Shown here: one piece after another, positions 23,385 to 33,000 of the stretch | Position numbering within the stretch: the stretch's first letter is position 1 | How the letters are laid out: the number at the start of each line of letters is the position of its first letter | NCBI GenBank assembly: GCA_003427395.1 | Contig: BFEA01000165.1 | Location: 370,697 to 425,957, forward strand | Length of the DNA: 55,261 nt | Source: Chara braunii | Taxonomy: Eukaryota; Streptophyta; Charophyceae; Charales; Characeae | Direction of reading: 5' to 3' | Notes under the pieces: generated by a model | Database searches by the model: none | Seen by the model: only the letters and a program-made list of their open reading frames with translations | Told to the model about the DNA's origin: nothing | Program-made: the position numbers and the translations under genes

Positions 23385-23675
23385 GTTAAAACCTCAGTCC
23401 ACTAACCTCAGTACTCACTTTTAAACTTTTTACAAACGGCGTGGTAAGGGCTATGGTGCGGCCTAAGCTAGTCGTTGATACCATCGACTATGGTTCTTTA
23501 GCCTTAACGTCCTCGATGAATTGAGGGGATGAGGTATCACCTACGGAAGCGGTTTCACGATGAGACAACTGTCGCCGACCAGGCTTACCCTACGGTAAGC
23601 AGCGCTAGGACCGAGCGTTGTGCCAATCGTGGCGCTGACCAAACCATCCCCCAACATTGTTCTGCTAATAACAAG

Positions 23676-23693
23676 TTTTTTTTTTTTTTTTTT
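23676..23693. repeat. Poly-T run (18)
   Basis: Homopolymer of 18 T. It could be a reversed retroposon A-tail, but it has no recognisable body attached. Confidence 0.9.
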
Positions 23694-23759
23694 AAAGGTT
23701 TGTCACAGACCTTCGATTCCTCTCCTTTTCTGTTTCTCTACGTACGATTCACCGGTGAT

Positions 23760-25210
23760 GATGGGACTCACCACACTGCTCCCGACTTTGAGAAAAATTT
23801 CGGGAGTACTCCCCAACGTTTGAAGACCCGAAAATCGATTCGGGAGTGCGCTTCGCCACATTGCACTCCCAACTTGGGGCGCTCTTCGATTTGGAGGTCA
23901 GGAGGCGCACACAGATTTCAAGAGCTGTCGGGAGGCTCAAGCGATTTCGGGAGGCGCACACAGATTCCAACAGAGACTATCCAGCACTGCCCAACACTGT
24001 TCAGCATGTGGCGACGAAAACTATGAGGAAAATGCTTATCTCCGCACGAGTTCTCTGGTCGAAACACAGACCTCTGTCAGAGGTCTCTCGAAAATGGTCT
24101 TTTACAGGCGGGAGGCTCAAGCGATTTCGGGAGTGCTGTCGGGAGCCACATTCTGACAGCTCCCGAATTCAATCTGACAGGTTGAACTCGGGAGCTGGTG
24201 TGGCAACGCTCGTCTGTAAAAGTGATCCTATGGGCGCTCTTGTGTTTTCTCTTACTTACTTCGGCCTCTCACTCAACTCACTCACTCGAAGACTGGAACT
24301 ACGAAGCAAGTAGAATAGAGAGCCATATGTCCCGAAAATGACCAAGGGCCTTGCCACACCACTCTTGAAACGGGGAAATTTTTCAAGACTTGTCAGATGT
24401 TCTCAAGAGTTGGGTTTTCAAGAGTAAAGCGACCGCTCGCCACACAACACTTTCGAAAGGGCGATGGTGTTGGACAGAAGATGAAAAACGACAACCATAC
24501 AACTTTGTTTTTTTCGAATGGCATTAGGATAACGGCCTGACAACTCTTGAAAATTGAAAGTCCCTCAAGGGTTCGACCAAGGACACTTGAAAACACACGA
24601 GTTGCAGGCTGGGGTTTCCAATCTTTCAAGAGCTGGGGCCTCGCTCCACTACTCCCGAAGTTTCGAGAGTAACGCGTTGCTCCACTTACTCTAGACTGGA
24701 ACTCATGACAACACCCTTTGAGAGCTGTCAGAAAGCGCTCTCGAAGGGTACTCTCGATTTGTATAGAGTTTACGGCCTGCAACACTCAGGTTTTCTAAAG
24801 TCCTCCCTCCTACCCGCGCTCCGGCCTCTCTTTTCTCGAGTGTACCTCCTGCCCCGACCATCAGAACGAACTGGCGCTATCATCTAGAGCTGTAGAAGGG
24901 CTGTCATGTAGCACTGAGAAATTTGTGAGTGCTTCGGTAGTTCTTGAGTCTGGGGTAAGTGGAGCCATGCTTCCTTTTTCAAGAGTTCTAGACCTCTGAC
25001 AGCTCTAGAAGTTTTTCAAGAGTGCTAGACCTCTGACAGCTCTAGAAGCACTCACGATTTTTTTTTGCAAGTCTAGCGTAGTGGAGCGAGACCCCTGCTC
25101 TTGAAACCTTTCAAGAGCCACTCTGACTGCTCTTGACTTCCCCAAGTTTCAAGAGGCTGTGCGGCTATGCCGCAACTCTTGAAAATGAGTTTTCAAGAGT
25201 GGTGTGGCGA
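23760..25210. repeat. Cluster of short palindromes built on CTCYYGAAA
   Basis: Variants of CTCCCGAAA, CTCTCGAAA and CTCTTGAAA occur in both orientations many times over 1.4 kb. The CCC form dominates before about 24,220 and the CTT form after 24,360. Tight hairpins: ACTCTTGAAAA (25,175-25,185) with TTTTCAAGAGT (25,190-25,200); GCTCTTGAAA (25,097-25,106) with TTTCAAGAGC (25,109-25,118); GGGAGTACTCCC (23,802-23,813). Flanks often carry GTGTGGC or its complement GCCACAC. No coding motif lies under it. Confidence 0.7.
24975..25048. repeat. 37-bp tandem duplication
   Basis: Copies at 24,975-25,011 and 25,012-25,048 differ at one base. The unit contains TTTTTCAAGAG and CTAGACCTCTGACAGCTCTAG-like inverted words, so it is part of the surrounding palindrome cluster. 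Confidence 0.9.
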
Positions 25211-25384
25211 GGCCCCAAGTCGGGAGTAGTGTCCCAAGGCCCGATGTTTCACGACCGGTGTACTTCTTGCATGGTCGCGTTCATTGACGTTCAGATCCTG
25301 CAGCGATCAAACACCGGCGCCGAAATTCGTTCCTGCCCCCAGTCGAGTACTACGAGTAGCGAGTTAGTTCGTGGTGGTGGTACG

Positions 25385-25460
25385 CGCGAAGCGGATCATG
25401 CTCACCATCATGATACTACCAGGAACTCGCGAAGCAGATCATGGTCACCATCATGATCAG
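25385..25460. repeat. 43-bp-period direct repeat with CAT/ATG words
   Basis: CGCGAAGCRGATCATG followed by STCACCATCATGAT occurs at 25,385 and again at 25,428, and is followed by ATC-rich simple sequence. Confidence 0.7.
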
Positions 25461-26100
25461 TATCATCATCGTTGTCATAACCATCTACTTGCTGGGAAGT
25501 GTGCTGCAAAGCAGGCCCCAGTGAGTGCGCCCAGTGGATTGGCTGATAAGTGAGCGTTCAAGAGGCACATCTCGTGGCTGTACGTAGTCGTTGCCAACGG
25601 CGAAATTTGATGTACTTTTTTTCTCATCAAATCAAAGCTCATGCGCTCCTGGAAGACTTGTTCCCTCTGCGCACGTGATGCTCATGTGTGGCAAGGTTTG
25701 TTTACACTGCTTGGCATTATACTAGCTGCTGGACATTCAGTTAAGCGTCGCTGTCGTTGTAAGGCATATTCTGTGGCGATCGGAAAGGCTTTTGTTGTTA
25801 GTTAGCTGTCTGAGCAAATTTTGTTTCGTAGTCTTTGTCGAACTCGTTTTGTTATCGTTTGCTCCCGACTCCACCTCTACACAGTCGATGATGTACACGT
25901 AAGTCCAGCGGCTCAACAACCCAGGAGCGTCCCTGCCCGTTAGCGCGAATGGCAGAAGGGGGACGGCGGGACGGCAAACCTGAGTCCCGCCTGTTTCTCA
26001 TGGCGAATCAGAAAGTAAAATGCGGATGGGGAAAGGGAAGCGAGGGTGGCTTTGCTCTTGGTATCTCATATAAGAGGAGGGACGGGACCAGCCAGTTTCG
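25461..26100. other. Upstream region of CEP290; no separate gene seen
   Basis: No coding motif. It probably holds the promoter of the downstream gene. A weaker TATA-like word (CATATAAG) lies at about 26,068. Confidence 0.5.
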
Positions 26101-26108
26101 AATATCCA

Positions 26109-26115
26109 TATAAAA
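26109..26115 (+). promoter_or_regulatory. TATA-box candidate for CEP290
   Basis: TATAAAA in the context CCATATAAAAGC, 625 bp before the CEP290 start codon. It would put transcription start near 26,140, with a leader of roughly 590 nt if unspliced. Based on the motif only. Confidence 0.35.
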
Positions 26116-26243
26116 GCAACTGCGCCTATGTTTGCATGTGGTCAAGGCGCTCTTGTTTGCGTTATTTAGAGCCTGTCGGAGGCGCTCGGGCAACAAAACA
26201 CCCATCGAAACCCTGCCTTCACCCCCGTTTTCCACGCCCTGTG

Positions 26244-26246
<3 letters not shown>

Positions 26247-26334
<88 letters not shown>

Positions 26335-26362
26335 CGCTCGCTCGCTCGCTCGCTCGCTCGCT
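26247..26362. repeat. (CT)n then (CGCT)n microsatellite in the CEP290 leader
   Basis: CT run to about 26,330, passing directly into CGCT repeats to about 26,362. It lies 370-490 bp before the CEP290 ATG, within the inferred 5' leader. Long CT tracts near plant start sites are often promoter or leader elements. Confidence 0.95.
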
Positions 26363-26670
26363 CCCCCCCCCGCCCCCCTCCAAGATGCAGACACGCACGC
26401 ACGGAAGCACGCACGCACAGAGCAAGGAACAAAAGCAAGCCACAACTTACTCCACGAGTGCGCACGCTCCCTCGTTCGAGGGGGGCGAAGCGGCTATGAT
26501 AGAGGCAGTAGTAAATAATAACAAATGTTGCTACTTGGAAGGGTGTGTCAAATCGAGAGACAGAAACTTACTTCTTCATAGCGGAATTTGTAGAGATAAT
26601 GCGCATGAAGAAGTCCCGTGCCACGCCGGTCTTTGGAGATTCTTGAAGGGCGGCGGGTGTGTTTGAGTGA

Positions 26671-27065
26671 ATGAATGTATGAGGACTCGCGTTGATCGCT
26701 ACAGCAGCTGGGCGATCGTGGCGATCGTTCAAGATGCCGCCTCTACAGCAGGGCGGTGGCTTCCAGTTCATGCCCAAGGTTCAGCCTTTGGATTGGGAGT
26801 CTGTGCTAGAGATCGACGTGGATTCATTGCAAAACCGCTCCGCCGATTCAGCAGAGATGATGGAGACTTTAGAAGAAGCGGCTCGCAATCTTGTTCCCGT
26901 GAAGATCGATGTCGACTCCTCAGAGGTCACTGTGGACAGAGCTGTCCACCTCGCAAAACTGCTGCAGCTTTGTCTCGAATACACGGTGGAGATGGCTTCC
27001 GACTCTATGGGAGAGATGGCGAACGAGATAGACAAGCTGAAGGAGGATTTGAACGAGTCTCGTGA
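26671..27065 (+). other. Upstream ATGs: a 3-codon uORF and an overlapping uORF
   Basis: ATG at 26,671 opens a three-codon frame stopping at TGA 26,680-26,682, in frame with CEP290 and 51 bp before its start. ATG at 26,679 opens a different frame that runs 128 codons to 27,065, over the CEP290 start. Neither has a strong start context (T at -3 for the second). If transcribed unspliced they could lower translation of CEP290. The 128-codon product has no recognisable motif and may be a by-product of composition. Confidence 0.35.
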
Positions 27066-30000
27066 GGAGGGAAAGGACCCGCAGGGCAAGGTCAGCCGCC
27101 TGGAAGTCGAGGTGGCTGATCTGACCCAGGATCTTCAAGATGCTTTACAGAAGCTTGACGACTACGAGCAAGAGATCGATCTGTTGCGGGCAGAGTTAGC
27201 GGAGGCGAAGGTAGATGAGGAGCAACGCGTCCTGGAGACGGAGCTGCGGCGGGAGATGGACGACCTGCGATCCAAGAACGATCGTCTTCAGAACGAACTA
27301 GAGAAGGCTGAGAGCACCGTCGAGATGGAACGGCAAAGGTCGGAAAGACTAGAGCAGGAGCTTCGAGAGGAAAGAAGCCAGTTGAGAAGCCTGAGGGATC
27401 AGTGCAAGCACTTGGAGGAGGAAGTGGCAGATTTGCGTGGGCAGCTGAGCCTGGAGCAGAAGATGCTGCAGACCAAGGAGGAGGACGATAGAGACTTGAT
27501 GTTCAAGCTGCAGGCGAAGAACAGAGATCTCGAGCGCTATCATCGAGAGAACAAGCTGCTGGAAACGCACTTGGGCGAGCTGCAAGCGAAGAACGAAGAG
27601 CTGCTGGCGGAGGTGCTGCAGCTAAGTGATAACATCGTGCAGCTGGACGATGCGCAGAAGGAGAGGGATGCCAGGATAAGCCAGTTGGTGGCTGCAGCGG
27701 AGGAGCAGGAGAAGGATAACCAACAGCTCAGACAGGCTATGGGTGACCTGCAGAAAGAAGCGGCGGAGAAGATGATGCTTCTCGAGCAGTTCGAGCAGAG
27801 GTTTGCGCAGATGACCAAGGAATGGGCGTCGCGGGAGGCTGAGCTGCTGAAGAAGAACCAGGAGCTGCAGACCGAAGCGGATGGGTTAAGACGACGTCTG
27901 GAGGAGCAGTTCATGATGCTGGACGACGAATTCAGGAGGAGAGGGGATGATGCTGTGGTCAGGGAAAAACAGAAAAAGCTCGGCGATCCTGAATATGGAG
28001 AAGGCGGGAATCGAGTGGGAGAGGAGTTGAGGGAACTGAGGCTGCAGCTGAGGCAGCAACAGGGGAAGGAGGTGCTGCTGCTCGAAGCGTACGAGCAGCT
28101 GGAGAAGGATCGAGAGGATGAGATTGCAGCCGCGCTGGCGAGACAAAAGGGGCTGATGGAGAAGCGAGAAAGGGAGAGGAGGGAGCTGATGGACGACCTA
28201 GAGGCGGAAAGAAAGCGGTACGCGCAGCTTGATAACTCGCTCGTGGAGGCGCAGACGGAGAGAGACGAGGCTGTGTCGCGCCTGGCAGACTACGAGGCGG
28301 GTGTGTATGGGTTGTCCGCAGCCATGGCGGAGGTGCGCAAGCTGAAGCGTCTTGCGCGGGAGGGGGAGGACGAACTGCACTCGTGTATGAAGAAGCTCAG
28401 CGAGAGCGAGCAGAGGATGGAAGAGCTGATCGAGGAGAACTTGCGTCTGAGAGAGATGGCAGGAATTGCCGATGACACCGTGCTGAACTTGGGCGATTTC
28501 CGATTACGAAAGGACATAGAACTGGAAGAGCTCCGCGCTCTCAACGCGCAGTTGGAGAAGGAGGTGTTTGATCTGGAAGAGGAGAGAGCCGAGCTCAAGC
28601 ACGAACTTCGTTTCCGTGTCAAGCACCACGGCATGGTGGCTGCGCAGATGGGACTTACATCCAAGCAATTAGCGAGGCTAGAGAAGTATGCAGAATGGCT
28701 AAGGTATGGGAGAGTGCGGAATGGGGCGACGACAGCAGAAAGCCGATCACTTTGGGAGGGCGATATGGAAGTGGAGGAGGAGGAGGAGGAGGAGGTGGCC
28801 AGAGTCGCAGAGCGAGACAGCAGAAGTCGAGGTGTCATGTCTGTTGTCCAGTGGAAAGAGGACGGAGGGTCCCAACAAAACCGGGACAAGTGGGGATGGG
28901 CAAGCGAGGGGTTGCCCTCCAACTATAGCAACAATATACCCAGATCGAGGGACGGGCAAGGAGGAGTAGGGGTAGCAGAACTGCTGAGAGAGAGAGTGAT
29001 CACGATATTGGAGAGGTTATGGAGGTACGGGGATTGGCTCATGTCGAACAACAAGGGGCAAGGGAAGCGGAGGAGGCGTAACAGGGAGAACAGAGGGGTC
29101 GATGAGGACGATTGGGACCGGAAAGAACAGCGAGGCACGGGGGCTGACAGAGTAAGGGAGCACGAATGGGAGGGGGTGAAGGCAGAGATCGGCGAGGTGC
29201 TGAAGCTCCTCCGACAGAGCCCAGCCGCCGCCGACCGCGGAGGCAGAAAGAAAACAGGAAGAAAGAGAGTGAGGGAGAGAGAGATGAAGGATGAGGAACG
29301 GGAGAATCGGAAGCGGCTTTTGGGGGTGAAAGCGAGCGCAGGAAAGTTATTGCGCTTAGAGCTAGCTGAGAAGACGACAGTGGGTTCGGGCACAATAACC
29401 GACGAGTCTGCTGGGACAGGAGGAGGAGGAGGGGTGGCAACGGAGATGGTGGAGGCAAGCCCGAAACAGGTGAAGAGGAAAGAGGACGTAGTAGAGCCTC
29501 ACAGGGGAGAGGTTGAGAAGATCGTACAGGGAGAACAGAGAAGTGGTGGAGTCGGATCGAACGGCGATGGTGCCGCATGCAAGAAGACCCAGAGGAAGGG
29601 TGATGTTGCTTGGCTGCAATCGCAATTGATTAAGGCTCTCGAACAGGTTGGAGCGAAGGATGAAATGCTGACATCTGCCTGGTCGGATATGGAGAAGTAT
29701 AAAGAGGAGATGCTGCAGCTGTGCAATCAGCGGAGCATGTTGTACAGGGAGTACATTGGGGAGAGGGAGAAGTGGAAGACGGAGAGGCAGAGACTGGAGA
29801 GGGAGGTCGAGGAGTCCAAACAGGCGGCAGAAGAAGCGCGTGCGGCAGCGGAAGAGTGGGAGAGAGCGGCTGCGCGGAGCGCATCTGCTGATGGGAGCGA
29901 AGAGGCGAGGAAGGGGGAGGAGGGAGCAAGGACCAGTGGTGGGGGGAGGTCTAGTCGAGAGGTGGCGCTGATTCGACGTACAGTAGTTCTGCAGGTGAAA

Positions 30001-33000
30001 CTCATCAGGATGGGAAGGAGCTTAGCGGCAGCAAGAGAAGGGGAGGCGGCAGCAAGGAGGAAAGCAGAGGAGGCGGAAGAAGAATGCAGAGAGGTGGAGT
30101 CGTACGTAAGACCTTATATCAATTATTTGGAGAGTGCGAGGGACGAAGGGCAGCATAGGAGAAGGGTCCTCGAGAGGAAATTGGCAGAGAGCATAGGGAA
30201 GCAAGAGTATGAAGACGTTGTGAGACAGCTCCTGAAGGCCAGACAAGAGGTTAAGAAGTGGATGGAAGAGAAGATGTCATGGGTGAGTGACCAAAGCGGC
30301 AGCGAAGTAGATAAACAGCAGAAGCGAGACTCCTCTAGACCTGCACAAGGTGAGGAGGAGATCGAACACTGGAAGTCCCAATGCGAAGAGCTGAAGAGGG
30401 TATTACTGGCGCTAGAGAAGAAGGGAGGGAATGGAGTTGTTGGCGCAAAGGCAGAGAAGGCGGTGAGGGAGGGAGGTGAGTTGGCCGTGCTCAGAGTAAG
30501 CGAAGCTGCGAGCAAGAAGAGGGAGGAGAGAGCAGTCAGGGAGAGGGAGATGGCGATGCAGCTGAAGGAAGTGGCAGAGGGGCGAGTCAAGGAAGTGGAA
30601 GGGCAGCTGAGGGAGATGGCGCGCCAGCTCCACGCTACCCTCGAAGCGGAACGGGAGGCGAGGAAAGGCGGGGCACAGGAGTTGGTGGACAAGAAGGAAT
30701 ACATCCAAGTGGTGGAGATGATCGAGCAACTTCAAGCACGGCTTCTGAAGGCCGAGAGCGAAGCACGGAAATGGGAACAAGAGGCGTCTGCCTCCGATTC
30801 CCGATTGAACGCGGTGGTGGCGAACGAGACGAAGGCGAAGGCGGAGATCCAGGATCTGAGGGCCGCTCTGCGCGACCTGGAGCAGATCAGCGATGGAAGT
30901 GCGGAGCTGGGAAAGATGCACGAGCGAATGATCCGAATTAGACAGAAGGAGATCACTCTCCGACGGCAGCTGGATCGTGTGGAGGCTGAAAGACGACGCC
31001 TGAAAGAAACTAACATGCGACTCCTTCATAAAATCGACGACAAGGAAGCCGAACTGTTTCGTTGTCAGGAGAACGCACGCGCGGAGAGAACGGATAATCT
31101 GCGGCTCATCGGACGGCTGCAAGCCGCGCTTGCGTGGCAAGTGGAGGGGGAAACCGCCCGGAGATGGTGTCGTGAGCTGCTGCAGACGAAGGCAAAGTGT
31201 GAGCAGATGGAAAAGGAAATGACAACGAGGAACGAGGAAATCGAGTCGTTGCGCAGGAAGCTCGAGGAAGCCGAGGGAGACGCTGAGAGAGCGAAAGAGA
31301 TGGACAAGCTGATGGCGGAGGACAAAACGATCCCAGAAGTGTACAAGCACAACGTCCAGCTAAGTCAGCAAACGCTCAGCCTAAAGCTGACGATCGCCAG
31401 GCAAGAGAGGGAGCTTGAGAAGCTCAGGGAAGGCGTTGCTTTTCTAGAGAAGTCGGACAAGGAGAGAGAGGAGAGAATCAGGGCTGGAGAAGAGGAAGCC
31501 ATGAGGGAGAGAGAGAGACTGCAGAGGGAGTCCCGGGAGTCTCGGGCTCGAGTCGCAGCCGTGGAAGAGGAACTCATGGCCATCCGACGGGATAGGGATT
31601 TGATGGCCACGCAGCTGAAGATGTTGGAGCGCAAGGGAGCTATCTCGGTGCGGGAAGTTGATGGTCAAAATGCTGCTGGCCCCAGGGAAGGAAAGCTGCA
31701 GGCTGAGCTGAGGGAGCTTCTCCGAGAAACAGAGGAAAACCGGCGAACCATGTTTGCTCAGATCGAGACGATCAGCAAATTGAAGTACGAGCGCGAACAG
31801 GCCCTGTACAAGGTATCCGACTTGGAGATGTTGGTGGCGGAGAAGCAGGCTTTGCTTAGAAATGCGGATCAGGACCGGCAGAACCTGCTTGCACGCCTCG
31901 AGAGGCAAATTGAGCAGATGCCGCTGTGCGCCACTTGTCACCCCCCCGAGCGTCATGATGCTTTACAGAAGCAAAGCCAGACTCCTCCGAGACAGGGCGA
32001 TCTTCTGAGGCCTGGAAGGGGAAGGAGCGATGAAATAGGGTCAGAAGAGGAGGTGAGGTTGGGAGAGGGCACGAGTGTGGTGGCCAAGCAAGTGGCCGTT
32101 GTCGCCCAGGCGACAGTGGACAGACTCCAAAGGAAGGTGAGGGAGAAGGAGGAAGAGCTGAAGAGCGTGAGGGAGGCGATGTCGGAAATGAGGAGAAAAG
32201 CGATGGAGGATATTGAGAAATCCAGAGAGACTATCGACCGGCTGAATCAGGCACTGTTTAAGAGAAAGGAACGAGGGATCAAGAGCATGAAAGAAGCTCT
32301 CCTAAGTCTGAGCAAAAACGTTAGAGGGAGAGCCTCCTCCTCCTCCTCCTCTTGGAAGAAGATGCCCTCGAAATCATCGAGAAGAGTCCTTGCCTGGGAG
32401 GAAGGGCATCGGCGTGGGCGAAGGGGAGGGGACCGGGTAGAGGAGGAAGACCCTCGGGCAACGGAGTCTCCGGAGGGGGGAAGTAACAGCCACAGTTCTG
32501 AGCCATCGCCCCCTTCATCGTCTCTGACTTCGCGCTCAGCTCCGCCCACTCCGAGCGGTAGGAAGATGCGAGGCCAGTTCTCTGGAGTGCAGCGACAAGA
32601 TGACCAGTCCGCTCGGCCTCTTTCTGCACCAAACTCTCCCACCCGTGGGAGACTTCAGCACCTGGTTCCAGCGGGAAGCAGAGGTGCTGCTGATCAGGGC
32701 AAGGGAGAAGATGGAGGAGGGGTTGGCCGAGGAGAGACACGTGAGGAAGGAGAAGTGAGGCACGTAGGGGGTCGATGGGGGCTGGTAGCACCAGATGCCA
32801 TGCAGAAAAAAGTTCTTCAATGGAAGGCCAGGTGTCATGTTCTGGAGAAGAAACTTGCCAAAGTGAAGTTGGCCAGATCAACGGATCTTGCTCGCTTGGT
32901 CCAGGAGCTGGAGTTGGAGAGGCTGAAGGGAACGTCCAAGGTGGCTGATCTGTTGGTCTCGAAGATGAAAACCCAGCTTGTCGAAAAGGAGGAGAAGATC

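Larger units (their letters stand above)
19250..23390 (-). mobile_element. Decayed LINE (L1-type non-LTR retrotransposon)
   Basis: Minus-strand order from 23.39 kb downward is ORF1 (nucleic-acid-binding domain, then a CCHC knuckle), apurinic-type endonuclease, then reverse transcriptase, the standard order of plant L1-type LINEs. Each part is interrupted by stops or frame changes, and part of the RT is deleted. No poly-A tail or target duplication could be fixed at the low-coordinate end. Confidence 0.8.

Noticed and set aside
26008-26666. Arg-Glu or Leu-Ser repeat frames upstream of CEP290
   Set aside because: They are translations of the CT/CGCT microsatellite.
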